DNA of 64,000 bases, taken from NCBI RefSeq assembly GCF_003666685.1, contig NZ_RCIZ01000002.1:206501-270500 (forward strand), in the 5' to 3' direction. The DNA comes from Mesorhizobium sp. YM1C-6-2 (GTDB lineage Bacteria > Pseudomonadota > Alphaproteobacteria > Rhizobiales > Rhizobiaceae). Of this stretch, positions 25,208 through 33,523 are shown piece by piece. The notes under the pieces are model-generated. The model made no database searches. It was not told the DNA's origin and saw nothing but the letters and a program-made list of their open reading frames with translations. The first letter of the stretch is position 1. Each line of letters begins with the position of its first letter. The translations under genes and the position numbers were made by a program.

Positions 25208-26665
25208 ATGTCGACAGTCATCAAGGGCGGCACCATAGTCGCTGCGGACAGGACCTACGAAGCCGACCTGCTGATCGAGGGCGAGAAGATCGCCGCGATC
25301 GGCCCGAACCTCAAGGGCGACACGGTGATCGACGCCGGCGGCGCCTACATCATGCCCGGCGGCATCGATCCGCACACCCATCTCGAAATGCCCTTCATGG
25401 GCACCACCGCGGCCGAAACCTGGGAAAGCGGCACCTTCGCCGCCGTCTCCGGCGGCACCACGCTGGTGGTCGACTTCGTCATCCCCGGGCCGGACGGCAT
25501 GATCGCCGCGCTCGACGAATGGGAGGCGAAAGCCAAGCGCCAGGCCTCGACCGACTACTCGCTGCACATGTGCGTCAACGGCTGGTCGAAGAAGCATTTC
25601 GAAGAGATGGAGAAGGTGGTCGGCCGCGGCGTCAACACCTTCAAGCACTTCATGGCCTATAAGGGCGCGCTGATGGTGAACGACGACGAGATGTTCGCCT
25701 CGTTCCAGCGCTGCGCCGCACTCGGCGCGCTGCCGCTGGTGCACGCGGAGAACGGCGACATTGTCGCGGCGCTGCAGGAAAAGTTCATGAAGGAAGGCAT
25801 CTCCGGCCCGGAGGCGCACGCCTATTCGCGTCCGCCCGAGGTCGAGGGCGAGGCGACCAACCGCGCCATCATGATCGCCGACGCGGCGGGCGTGCCGGTC
25901 TATATCGTGCACACCTCCAGCGAGCAGGCGCATGAGGCGATCCGCCGTGCCCGCCAGAAGGGCATGCGCGTCTACGGCGAGCCGCTCATCCAGCACCTGA
26001 CGCTCGACGAGACCGAATACCAGAACAAGGAATGGGACTATGCGGCGCGGCGCGTGATGAGCCCGCCCTTCCGCGACAAGAGCCACCAGGATTCGCTGTG
26101 GGCCGGTCTCGCCGCCGGCTCGCTGCAGGTGGTGGCGACCGACCACTGCGCCTTCACCACCGAGCAGAAGCGCACCGGCATCGGCAACTTCACCAAGATC
26201 CCGAACGGCACGGGCGGCCTCGAGGACCGGCTCTCGGTGCTGTGGACCAAGGGCGTCGAGACCGGCCGCATCACGCCCAACGAGTTCGTCGCGGTGACCT
26301 CGACCAATATCGCGCAGATCCTCAACATCTATCCGCAGAAGGGCGCGATCCTGCCCGGTTCCGACGCCGACATCGTGGTGTGGGATCCAAAACTGTCGAA
26401 GACGATCTCGGCCGCCAACCAGAAGTCGATCATCGACTACAACGTGTTCGAAGGCTTCAAGGTCAACGGCCAGGCGCGCTACACGCTGTCGCGCGGCGAG
26501 GTCGTCTGGCATCACGGCCAGAACTCGCAGCCGAAGCCCGGCCGCGGCAAGCTGGTGAAGCGGAACGCCTTCCCGGCGGTGAACAAGGCGCTGTCGACCT
26601 GGAAGGAACTGACCGCGCCGCGCGCCGTGACGCGCTCGGCCGAGCACATGCCGATCGGCGTGTAA
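25208..26665 (+). CDS. hydA: Dihydropyrimidinase / D-hydantoinase
   Basis: 485 residues, the usual length. Binuclear metal ligands are recognisable: His56 and His58 (GGIDPHTHLEMPF), carboxylated Lys146 (NTFKHFMAYKG), His179 (PLVHAENGD), His235 (YIVHTSSEQAHEA) and the Asp in VATDHCAF. It opens the ring of dihydropyrimidines or 5-substituted hydantoins to N-carbamoyl amino acids, which the preceding carbamoylase then cleaves. The ATG at 25208 is preceded by GGGAGAGAG; an earlier ATG overlaps the carbamoylase gene. No Pyd-type oxidoreductase is present, favouring hydantoin over uracil breakdown. Confidence 0.92.
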   Translation: MSTVIKGGTIVAADRTYEADLLIEGEKIAAIGPNLKGDTVIDAGGAYIMPGGIDPHTHLEMPFMGTTAAETWESGTFAAVSGGTTLVVDFVIPGPDGMIAALDEWEAKAKRQASTDYSLHMCVNGWSKKHFEEMEKVVGRGVNTFKHFMAYKGALMVNDDEMFASFQRCAALGALPLVHAENGDIVAALQEKFMKEGISGPEAHAYSRPPEVEGEATNRAIMIADAAGVPVYIVHTSSEQAHEAIRRARQKGMRVYGEPLIQHLTLDETEYQNKEWDYAARRVMSPPFRDKSHQDSLWAGLAAGSLQVVATDHCAFTTEQKRTGIGNFTKIPNGTGGLEDRLSVLWTKGVETGRITPNEFVAVTSTNIAQILNIYPQKGAILPGSDADIVVWDPKLSKTISAANQKSIIDYNVFEGFKVNGQARYTLSRGEVVWHHGQNSQPKPGRGKLVKRNAFPAVNKALSTWKELTAPRAVTRSAEHMPIGV

Positions 26666-26727
26666 TTTTCAAACGGCGGCCGGAGTTGCATCCGGCCGCC
26701 GGCTCCCCACCGATTGGAGGCGAGGGA

Positions 26728-27633
26728 ATGGCGGAGACCATTCTGCTGACCGGAGCGGCCGGACTGATCGGCCGCGCCCTGCACAGGCGGTTGCTGGATC
26801 GCGGCGACACCGTGATCGCCATCGACAGGATCGGAGGCGACGACATCCTCGCCTGCGACCTGACCGAAGTGCACAGGCTGCACGAACTCGGCGCCGACGC
26901 CACCGCGGTGCTGCATTGCGGCGCCATCTCCGGCCCGATGGTGGCGCGGGACAATCCGCACCTGATCGTCCAGTCGAACATCGTCGGCACCGCGAACATA
27001 CTGGAGCTTGCCCGTGTCCGGGGCATGCGGCGCGTCGTGTTCCTGTCCTCCGTCAGCGCCTACGGCAACACGCCTGCCGGCGTCGACCCGGTGCCGGAGA
27101 ATGTGGTGCTTTCGCCGTCCAGCGTCTACGGCGCGAGCAAGGTGGCCGGCGAGGCGCTGGTCAACGCGTATCATCTCCAGCACGGGCTGGATGCGGTCAG
27201 CCTGCGCCCCGCATGGGTCTACGGTCCGGGCCGCACAACGGCCTGCGCCATCCGCGACATGATCGAGGACGCGCAGGCGGGACGGCCGACGCATTTTCCC
27301 TTCGGCCGCGACTTCTTCCGCCAGTATGTGCATGTCGACGACGTCGCCGACGCCATCCTGCTCGCGCTGGATGCCGAGAATTTCCGGCAGCGCGCTTATA
27401 CCGTCACCGGCGGCAGCTATCTGACGCTCGGGCAGGTGGCCGACACCGTGCGCACTGTGCTGCCCTCCGCCGAGATCAGGATGGAGCCAGGCCGCGATCC
27501 GATCGACGATCTGCAGGCGCGCTTCGACATCTCAGCCGCGGCGAACGACCTCGGCTACCGGCCGCGGATCGCGCTGGAAGACGGCATCCGCAGTTACGCC
27601 GAATGGTTGGCAGCGCAGCGGCAGACTCACTGA
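26728..27633 (+). CDS. NAD-dependent epimerase/dehydratase family protein
   Basis: 301 residues, extended SDR: ILLTGAAGLIGRAL nucleotide loop, catalytic FLSSVSAYG (Ser) and YGASKVAGE (Tyr-x3-Lys), then LRPAWVYGPGR. The ATG at 26728 has GGAGG/GAGGGA upstream; a longer reading is an out-of-frame overlap of hydA. It is the last gene of the hydantoin cluster, 62 nt after hydA. Relatives act on sugar nucleotides, aldonates or uronates; its part in hydantoin use is unclear. Confidence 0.88.
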   Translation: MAETILLTGAAGLIGRALHRRLLDRGDTVIAIDRIGGDDILACDLTEVHRLHELGADATAVLHCGAISGPMVARDNPHLIVQSNIVGTANILELARVRGMRRVVFLSSVSAYGNTPAGVDPVPENVVLSPSSVYGASKVAGEALVNAYHLQHGLDAVSLRPAWVYGPGRTTACAIRDMIEDAQAGRPTHFPFGRDFFRQYVHVDDVADAILLALDAENFRQRAYTVTGGSYLTLGQVADTVRTVLPSAEIRMEPGRDPIDDLQARFDISAAANDLGYRPRIALEDGIRSYAEWLAAQRQTH

Positions 27634-27664
27634 GCCGGGCTTAATCTGCCTGATGCTCCCGGCG

Positions 27665-28264
27665 TCAATGCAGGGGCCATCGGCGCAGGATCCTGTACTC
27701 CTTCAGCCATAGCATGCTGTGCACGAGCACGAATTCCGTGACCAAGAAAGTGATCGGTTGGATTGCCCGCGCCGGCACGAACTGCAGGTTGTAGGAAAGG
27801 GTCAGGTGGGGCCGGAAGCTTTCCGGCACGCGGAAACGGAATTTCCTGAGTTCGGCGGCGAGCGCCGCGTGAAGCTCCGCGACCGGTCCGTAATCGGCAA
27901 GCAGGACGAGCGGGTGTTCGAGCGGACGGTCCCTTTTCGGCGCGCCAGGAAAACTGCCCATGCGGCTGTAGGTGATTTCGAAGGGCGGTATCTTCACGGT
28001 CCTGGCGGCAAGCTCTGCGGCGTATTCGTCGCCGCTGCGCACGCGCTTGCGATCGCTGAGATGGATGAGGGAGGTATGATAGCGCTCGGCACGCAGCGGG
28101 TTGCCGACGAGACCCAGTTCGCCGGAAACCAGCCGACTCCAATGGTTCGCCTTTTCCCTGGCGTGCTGGTTCGGAAAGAGGCCGATGAACACCCGCTCCG
28201 GCATTTTGGGCCGTCGCGGCTGTACCGGGATGAAATCGAACGTATTCTGGTCGGGAACGGGCAT
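27665..28264 (-). CDS. 2H phosphoesterase / 2'-5' RNA ligase-like protein
   Basis: 199 residues with both 2H-superfamily motifs: YHTSLIHL and HLTLSYN, with FIGLFPN near the start. Such enzymes (LigT/ThpR class) open 2',3'-cyclic phosphates or join 2'-5' RNA ends. I chose the ATG at 28264 because the earlier ATG (28318) would put the promoter-like inverted repeat inside the gene; the ribosome site is weak in either case. It is isolated and converges on the epimerase gene. The target RNA or nucleotide is unknown. Confidence 0.82.
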   Translation of the reverse strand: MPVPDQNTFDFIPVQPRRPKMPERVFIGLFPNQHAREKANHWSRLVSGELGLVGNPLRAERYHTSLIHLSDRKRVRSGDEYAAELAARTVKIPPFEITYSRMGSFPGAPKRDRPLEHPLVLLADYGPVAELHAALAAELRKFRFRVPESFRPHLTLSYNLQFVPARAIQPITFLVTEFVLVHSMLWLKEYRILRRWPLH

Positions 28265-28282
28265 GGGCAAGACGCGCCCTCG

Positions 28283-28331
28283 GTTCACTACATACAACAG
28301 TGAACAAAGCATGAACATTTGGGAAAGTCAA
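28283..28331 (-). promoter_or_regulatory. Promoter with inverted repeat GTTCACT-N9-AGTGAAC
   Basis: A perfect 7-bp inverted repeat (28283-28289 and 28299-28305) lies 19-41 nt before the chosen start of the 2H phosphoesterase gene. On the minus strand, TTGACT (28331-28326) and TTTGTT (28308-28303) are 17 bp apart and could be the -35 and -10 boxes. The repeat would then overlap the -10 box and transcription start, the position of a repressor operator. Confidence 0.5.
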
Positions 28332-28359
28332 CACCGCCAACCGCCGAACGAGGGCTTGC

Positions 28360-29751
28360 CTAAATCAGCCGCCCCACCTCGTTGCGCTCGGCGATCGACC
28401 AGAGGCGCGGCATGAGGCGGTCGATGCCTGGGGCGTCCAGGCTTTTTCCATAGGACGCGAGCCGCCGCGTCTTGGCGTCGATCTCCTCGCGCGACAGCGT
28501 GTTGCCGGGGTCGCCCTTCGGCTCGTCAACACGGCCGTCGAACGTCTTGCCCGACGTCGTCGTCACCGAGACCTTGCCGATCCAGCGGTTGGGATAGGCG
28601 GCGTCGACTTCCGGATCGAGCTTCATCTCGACGCGGCTGAGGAAGGCGCGCGCCGCGTCGTCGGCGAGATAGGCGTCGAATTCCGCCATGCCGGCGCGGC
28701 GGTGCGCCGCGACCAGGCCGAGGGTGGCGGGCATGGAGAACTTCGCCTGATGCACGGTGACCGGATCGACCACCGGTCCGAGCACGTCGATCGCCCCCTG
28801 GTGCACATGGGCGACGATGCCGGCGATGTCCGCCGCCGCCAGGTCGTGCGCCTCGATCACCTGGAGAAGCGCATCCGCCGCGGGATGGGTATGGCGGCAG
28901 GAGGCGTGGTACTTGAAGGAGGTCTCGAGCACCGTCCAGCGGGAGCCGAGGCGGTCGACGAGCTTGGCCGGGTCAGCGTCGGAAGACATGCCGGCCGCCA
29001 TGCCCTGCTTGCCCTCCAGGATGCGCTTCGCGCCGGTAAAGCCGTCTTTGGCGAGGAAGGCGGCGGTCAGCCCGTCGGCTGCCGCCTTGGCGGTGTGGAG
29101 CTGCTTGGAATCGGCGGCGTCGCGCAGGAACTCCCAGAGACCCGCGGCCTGGGTGCCGGCCGAGCCGATCGCATGCAGCATCGTGGCGCCGTCGAGACCG
29201 AGCAGCCGGCCGACAGCAACCGCTGCGGCGATGGTGCCGGCGGTGCCGGTCGTATGGAAGACGCGGTAATGCGAACGCCCCAGGAACTCGCCGACGCGGA
29301 TGCCCACTTCGTAGCCGGCGACCGACGCCGCGATGAAGTCGCGACCCGAGGCGCCGGCATGCTGTGCAGTCGCCAGCGCCGCCGGAAAGACCACGGCCGC
29401 CGGGTGGAATACCGAGCCGTTGTGGACGTCGTCCTGCTCGGAGATGTGCGAGGCGGCAGCGTTGACCAGCGCGGCGAAGAGCGGCGAGGTCATCTTGCGC
29501 GAGACGAGGATTTCGGATCGTCCGTCCGTCGGCCCCATCGTTTCGGCGAATTTCTGCAACGCGACGATGGCGCGCTGGCCGGCGCCCGACAGCGTCGAGC
29601 CCGCCCAGTCGACGAAGAAGTCCACCGTACGATCGATCACCGGCTGCGGGATGTCCTCATAGCGCAGGGCGGAAGCGAAGGCGGCGAGCGCAGCGCTTTC
29701 CTCACCGGTAGCGCCGGCCATTGCGGGATTCTTCAGCGCTTCAGCAGCCAT
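28360..29751 (-). CDS. MmgE/PrpD family protein
   Basis: 463 residues. The N-terminal helical domain has YEDIPQPVIDRTVDFFVDWAGSTLSGAG, then INAA-like ASHISEQDDVHNGSVFHPAAVVFPAALA, the hallmark HP region, and FKYHASCRHTHPAADALLQ. The family covers 2-methylcitrate dehydratase, cis-aconitate decarboxylase and related (de)hydratases. It is the last gene of a three-gene operon with a FAS1/MaoC-like dehydratase and DUF3830. No methylcitrate synthase or lyase is near, so propionate use is doubtful; a dedicated dehydration of an organic acid or its CoA ester is more likely. Confidence 0.88.
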   Translation of the reverse strand: MAAEALKNPAMAGATGEESAALAAFASALRYEDIPQPVIDRTVDFFVDWAGSTLSGAGQRAIVALQKFAETMGPTDGRSEILVSRKMTSPLFAALVNAAASHISEQDDVHNGSVFHPAAVVFPAALATAQHAGASGRDFIAASVAGYEVGIRVGEFLGRSHYRVFHTTGTAGTIAAAVAVGRLLGLDGATMLHAIGSAGTQAAGLWEFLRDAADSKQLHTAKAAADGLTAAFLAKDGFTGAKRILEGKQGMAAGMSSDADPAKLVDRLGSRWTVLETSFKYHASCRHTHPAADALLQVIEAHDLAAADIAGIVAHVHQGAIDVLGPVVDPVTVHQAKFSMPATLGLVAAHRRAGMAEFDAYLADDAARAFLSRVEMKLDPEVDAAYPNRWIGKVSVTTTSGKTFDGRVDEPKGDPGNTLSREEIDAKTRRLASYGKSLDAPGIDRLMPRLWSIAERNEVGRLI

Positions 29752-29772
29752 TTTTGCCTCAGAAGGAAGGGC

Positions 29773-30630
29773 TCATGCCAGCTTCGCCTGCGCCGTCATG
29801 GCGAGGTCGCCATCCGCATTCGCCGCCCAGAGCTTTACCACGCCGTCGGCGTCGGGCGGCGTGGCGTTGACGCTCATCCTGTTGCCGTCGAAGAGGGGCG
29901 AGACGGCACGGAAGGAGAATTCCGCGATCCGCGCGGCCGACGCATTGCGGCGCACGAGATCGACGAGTAGCGTCGCCGTCAGCGGCCCGTGCACGATCAG
30001 GCCCGGATAGCCCTCTTCGCGGGTGACGTAGTCGCGATCGTAGTGGATGCGGTGGCCGTTGAAGGTCAGCGCCGAATAACGGAAGAGCTGCACCGCATCG
30101 GGCACGAGTTCGCGCCGCCATTGGCCAGGCTCCGCCTTCTTCGGCGAGGCCTTCACCGCCGGTGCTTCCAGCCCGCGATAGACGATATCGTGCTCGTCGA
30201 CGATTGCCGCCGCTTCGCCCTCGCGGCCGAGCTCATGGCGCACTGTGACGAAGACGAGCGGGCCGCTGGCGCCGTCCTTGCGCTGCACCGACTGGATGGT
30301 CGAGCGCCGCACGATGCTGTCGCCGACGCGGATCTCGCCCGGAAAGGCTATGCGGCTGCCCGCCCACATGCGGCGCGGCAACTCGTGCACCGGCGGCAGG
30401 AAGCCGCCGCGCTTCGGGTGGCCGTCCGGCCCGATCTCCGACTGCCTGATGTCGGGGAGGAAAAAGAGCCAGTGGGCGAGAGGCGGCATCGCATCGCCGT
30501 CCCCGGCGCGGGGATCGTCGCGGTCGAGCGTGGCGGCCAGCCGGTCGAGCGGACCGGCCGTCACGGTGTCGCGGTTTTCCTCGGAGCGACCGACCCAGGC
30601 GGAATAATCGTCGGACTGAGCTTCGGCCAT
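29773..30630 (-). CDS. FAS1-like/MaoC-like dehydratase (mesaconyl-C4-CoA hydratase type)
   Basis: 285 residues with two hot-dog halves. The N-terminal half has PPLAHWLFFLPDIRQSEIGPDGHPKRGGFLPPVHELPRRMWAGSRI; the C-terminal half has YSALTFNGHRIHYDRDYVTREEGYPGLIVHGPLTA, the catalytic hydratase-2 block. This arrangement matches mesaconyl-C4-CoA hydratases and HTD2-type proteins, which add or remove water on acyl-CoA substrates. It ends 21 nt before the PrpD-family gene and starts 4 nt after the DUF3830 stop, so the three are co-expressed. Confidence 0.85.
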   Translation of the reverse strand: MAEAQSDDYSAWVGRSEENRDTVTAGPLDRLAATLDRDDPRAGDGDAMPPLAHWLFFLPDIRQSEIGPDGHPKRGGFLPPVHELPRRMWAGSRIAFPGEIRVGDSIVRRSTIQSVQRKDGASGPLVFVTVRHELGREGEAAAIVDEHDIVYRGLEAPAVKASPKKAEPGQWRRELVPDAVQLFRYSALTFNGHRIHYDRDYVTREEGYPGLIVHGPLTATLLVDLVRRNASAARIAEFSFRAVSPLFDGNRMSVNATPPDADGVVKLWAANADGDLAMTAQAKLA

Positions 30631-30634
30631 GGGG

Positions 30635-31048
30635 TCAGGCGGCCTCGAAGCGGATGTCCTGCGCGCCCTGCCAGAGTGTGCGCCGGCCGATCTCGGGCAG
30701 GAGATCGAGGTTCGACGTCAGCGTGATGAAGTGATTGCCGGCGAGCTGGCCCATCTTGCTGGCGAACTGCACGCCGCCATAGGCGAGCAGGATCTCGGTC
30801 TCCGATATGCCGCCCGGATAGAGCAGGATCTGGCCCGGAGCGGGATGGCTGGTGTGGTTCTCGTAGCCGACGCCGAAGTCGAGGTCGCCGAGCGGAATCC
30901 AGACGCCCTCGCCACTCCAGCGCACATGCACGACCTTGCTCTCGTAGGGAAGGCGGGCGGCGAAGACAGCGCTGGTCTGCGGCGCCTTCTCGCTTTCCAG
31001 TCGCGCGTCGAAAACCATGTCGGCGATGGTGATTTTCAGTTTTGTCAC
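30635..31048 (-). CDS. DUF3830 family protein (cyclophilin-like fold)
   Basis: 137 residues. The stretch HVRWSGEGVWIPLGDLDF, then HPAPGQILLYPGGISETEILLAYGG and FASKMGQLAGNHF, is the DUF3830 signature, a family with a cyclophilin-like fold. The start is a GTG at 31048 with a perfect GGAGG 5 nt upstream; the ATGs further up are less well placed and run into the control region. It heads the operon with the dehydratase and PrpD-family genes. Members commonly accompany amidohydrolase and transporter clusters; the function is unassigned. Confidence 0.82.
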   Translation of the reverse strand: MTKLKITIADMVFDARLESEKAPQTSAVFAARLPYESKVVHVRWSGEGVWIPLGDLDFGVGYENHTSHPAPGQILLYPGGISETEILLAYGGVQFASKMGQLAGNHFITLTSNLDLLPEIGRRTLWQGAQDIRFEAA

Positions 31049-31102
31049 ATTTTCCTCCAGGATTGCTTTTTCCATTCGGCTTCTCAGCAATCCAGAATCC
31101 AA

Positions 31103-31114
31103 CATCAATTGATG
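31103..31114. promoter_or_regulatory. 12-bp perfect palindrome CATCAATTGATG
   Basis: It lies in the AT-rich divergent gap between the DUF3830 operon (start 31048) and the deacetylase gene (start 31263), 55 nt upstream of the former. The position suits an operator for the minus-strand operon. Confidence 0.35.
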
Positions 31115-31211
31115 CTCAATTCAGATTAATGTGGAAGCACAATGGCTTAAGTCGTTCTGCACGATAAAGAAAATTCTGGATTTTTCAATGAGGTCATGTT
31201 CCTATCAGTGA

Positions 31212-31224
31212 GATTGGACCAATC
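31212..31224. promoter_or_regulatory. Palindrome GATTGG-A-CCAATC
   Basis: A perfect 6-bp inverted repeat around one central base, overlapped by TTGGA-CCAA-TCCAA. It sits 39-51 nt before the deacetylase ATG. TTGG...CCAA shapes are often used by GntR-type repressors. No regulator gene is adjacent, so control would come from elsewhere. Confidence 0.4.
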
Positions 31225-31262
31225 CAACACGCCGCGTCGACGGCCAGAATGGGAGAAGGAAA

Positions 31263-32165
31263 ATGGCAAAAGAAATTATCTGCGCGTTCGGCACCGACAT
31301 CGATTCCGTTGCCGGCTGGATCGGCTCCTATGGCGGCGGCGACTCGCCGTCCGACATCCAGCGCGGCATCTTCGCTTCGGAAGTCGGCGTGCCGCGCCTG
31401 CTGCGCCTGTTCAAGAAATACGGCATCAAGACCAGCTTCTTCGCCCCTGGCCACTCGATCGAGACCTTCCCGAAGGAGATCGAGATGATCGTCAAGGACG
31501 GCCACGAGCTCGGCGCGCATGGCTATCTGCACGAGAATCCGATCGCGATGACGCCGACCCAGGAAGAGGCGGTGCTCGTCAAGTCGATCGAGCTGATCGA
31601 GAAGCATTCCGGCAGGAAGCCGCGCGGCTACGTTGCGCCGTGGTGGGAGATGTCGAACTCGACCGCCGCTCTCCTGCAGAAATACGGCTTCGAATACGAT
31701 CACAGCCAGGGCTATCGCGACTTCCAGCCCTTCTACGCCCGCGTCGGCGACAGCTGGAACGTCATCGACTACACCAAGAAGGCGGAAGACTGGATGCATC
31801 CGCTGAAGCACGGCAAGGAGATCGACCTCGTCGAGATCGGCGCCAACTGGTATGTCGACGACCTGCCGCCGATGATGTTCATGAAAAAGGCGCCCAACAG
31901 CCACGGCTTCGTCAATCCGCGCGACATCGAGGACCTGTGGCGCGACGCTTTCGACTGGGTCTATCGCGAGATGGATTACGGCGTCTTCGCCTTCACCATC
32001 CATCCCGACGTCGCCGGCCGCCCGCAGGTCCTGCTGATGCTCGAGCGCCTGATCGAGCACATCAACAGCAAGAGCGGCACCAAGTGGATGACCTTCGAGG
32101 AGATCGCCGGGGACTTCCGCAAGCGCTATCCCTTCGCCGGCAAGGCCCGTCCGGAAGTCATCTGA
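31263..32165 (+). CDS. Polysaccharide deacetylase family (CE4/NodB fold) hydrolase
   Basis: 300 residues, no signal peptide, so cytoplasmic. NodB metal-site residues are visible: Asp12/Asp14 ([12 protein letters not shown]), His86 and His90 in [23 protein letters not shown] and [12 protein letters not shown] give later motifs. Spacing matches HpPgdA and PuuE-type enzymes, which in bacteria often open allantoin-like or cyclic-imide rings rather than cut glycans. AGAAGGAAA precedes the ATG. Downstream lie a CxxC protein, a CobW GTPase and an isochorismatase, supporting a cyclic amide/imide substrate (inference). Confidence 0.87.
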   Translation: MAKEIICAFGTDIDSVAGWIGSYGGGDSPSDIQRGIFASEVGVPRLLRLFKKYGIKTSFFAPGHSIETFPKEIEMIVKDGHELGAHGYLHENPIAMTPTQEEAVLVKSIELIEKHSGRKPRGYVAPWWEMSNSTAALLQKYGFEYDHSQGYRDFQPFYARVGDSWNVIDYTKKAEDWMHPLKHGKEIDLVEIGANWYVDDLPPMMFMKKAPNSHGFVNPRDIEDLWRDAFDWVYREMDYGVFAFTIHPDVAGRPQVLLMLERLIEHINSKSGTKWMTFEEIAGDFRKRYPFAGKARPEVI

Positions 32166-32237
32166 CGGCGGCGGCATTCGACACGGCGCGCCGGCGGCGT
32201 TAGAATCGCGGCCGGCGCTCAACGGAGCAGATCAGCC

Positions 32238-32537
32238 ATGTGCTCAAGCTGCGGATTCCCTGCAGCGCCCGGCCACTGGACCGAGGCGGGGGCGGCAACG
32301 CCGCACGACCGCCTGCGCGCCCGGTTCCGCCGCGCGCAGGTGCTGCAATCGGTGCTGCCGGCCTACGGGCTGACGGCGCATGACGGCGCCCAGGTGCCGG
32401 GCATCCAGCTCGGCACGCTGTCGGGCAGCCAGACCATCGTGCGCGACCTCGAAGAGGTCTGGGCCGAGGCCGAGCGGCTGTCCGGCAAGGCGATCGACCC
32501 GCTCGATCCGCGCTTCATCGGCGAGGAGACGCCCTGA
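32238..32537 (+). CDS. Small Cys-x2-Cys protein, unknown function
   Basis: 99 residues beginning MCSSCGFPAAPGHWTEAGA. The N-terminal C-x2-C pair could bind metal; the rest is RLRARFRRAQVLQSVLPAYGLTAHDG followed by a region rich in Gln, Gly and Glu. I do not recognise a named family. It stops 5 nt before the CobW GTPase gene, so the two are co-translated. A metal-handling partner of the CobW protein is a reasonable guess from the pairing and the Cys motif. Confidence 0.7.
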   Translation: MCSSCGFPAAPGHWTEAGAATPHDRLRARFRRAQVLQSVLPAYGLTAHDGAQVPGIQLGTLSGSQTIVRDLEEVWAEAERLSGKAIDPLDPRFIGEETP

Positions 32538-32542
32538 GCAAG

Positions 32543-33514
32543 ATGGCCGGCATGGTCGAGACGAGCGACGCGGCTGAAGGCCGGATGCGGCTCACCGTGC
32601 TCGGCGGTTTCCTCGGTTCCGGCAAGACGACCTGGCTGCGCCACCAGCTCCATCACGGCCTGCTCGCCGATGCCTTCGTCGTCGTCAACGAGGCGGCGGA
32701 GACGCCGGTCGACGACGCATTGCTCAGCCAGTCGGCGGAGCTCGCGGTCGTGGCGGGCGGCTGCGCCTGCTGCGAGGCGCGGGACGAGTTGGTCGCGCTC
32801 TTGCGCGACATTTGCGACAGGCGGGTCAGCGCGGAAGGGCGGCGGCCCGACCGCATCGTCATCGAAACCAGCGGCCTTGCCGATCCCGGCCCGATCGTCT
32901 CGGCGATACGTTCCGATCCGATGCTCGCCTACCACATCGTCATCTCCGAGATCGTGGTGGCGGTCGACGCCGTCTACGGGCTCGAGCAGTTGCGGCAGGA
33001 GCCGCTCAGCCGCCGGCAGATGGAACTCGCCGACCGCCTCGTCGTCACCAAGATCGACGAGGCTGACGAAGCGGCGCTGGCGCGGTTGCTGGCGACGCTG
33101 AAAGCGATCAATCCTGGCGCGGCGATCTCGGGTGCGGTCAAGGGAAGCGACGCCGCGCTCCCCGACTCCGGCAGCGCCGAGCCTGAGGTGCTGGGCGAGG
33201 TGGGCGATGGCGGTGCGCCGATCCGCGCGCTGAAGCTCGAGATCGGCGAGGACATCGACTGGACGGCCTTCAGCGTATGGCTGAGCGCGCTGATCCATGC
33301 GCGCGGCGACGACATCCTGCGGGTCAAGGGCGTGGTGCGCACGCCGGCCGGCCGCCTGCTGCTGCAGAGCGTGCGCAAGATCGTGCAATCGCCGGAAATC
33401 CTGCCCGACGACAGGCCGCTCGGCGACGACAACGGGCTGGTATTCATCGGCCGCGGCTTCGGCACCGACCAGCTTGCCAGATCGCTGCGCCATTTCGCGG
33501 GACTGCGGGAATAG
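32543..33514 (+). CDS. CobW/P47K family (COG0523) G3E GTPase
   Basis: 323 residues: Walker A GGFLGSGKTT (21-30), the family metal-binding motif GGCACCE (C-x-C-C), the GTPase switch region VIETSGLADPGPI, and a C-terminal CobW_C domain (SVWLSALIHARGDDILRVKGVV). Such proteins insert or supply Zn, Co or Fe to enzymes. Its neighbours include a metal-dependent deacetylase and, further off, a hydantoinase, so it may metallate one of these. It starts 5 nt after the CxxC gene and ends 9 nt before the isochorismatase gene. Confidence 0.9.
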   Translation: MAGMVETSDAAEGRMRLTVLGGFLGSGKTTWLRHQLHHGLLADAFVVVNEAAETPVDDALLSQSAELAVVAGGCACCEARDELVALLRDICDRRVSAEGRRPDRIVIETSGLADPGPIVSAIRSDPMLAYHIVISEIVVAVDAVYGLEQLRQEPLSRRQMELADRLVVTKIDEADEAALARLLATLKAINPGAAISGAVKGSDAALPDSGSAEPEVLGEVGDGGAPIRALKLEIGEDIDWTAFSVWLSALIHARGDDILRVKGVVRTPAGRLLLQSVRKIVQSPEILPDDRPLGDDNGLVFIGRGFGTDQLARSLRHFAGLRE

Positions 33515-33523
33515 GGGGAGAGC

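Noticed and set aside
26032-26727. N-terminal extension of the epimerase gene
   Set aside because: It overlaps hydA out of frame; the Rossmann loop begins right after the ATG at 26728.
28283-28305. Alphaproteobacterial LexA (SOS) box at the 2H phosphoesterase promoter
   Set aside because: The alphaproteobacterial LexA box is a direct repeat GTTC-N7-GTTC; here the halves are inverted (GTTCACT...AGTGAAC) with different spacing.
28360-29751. Propionate (methylcitrate) pathway based on the PrpD-family gene
   Set aside because: No PrpB, PrpC or AcnM-type genes are near, and the partners are a FAS1-like dehydratase and DUF3830.
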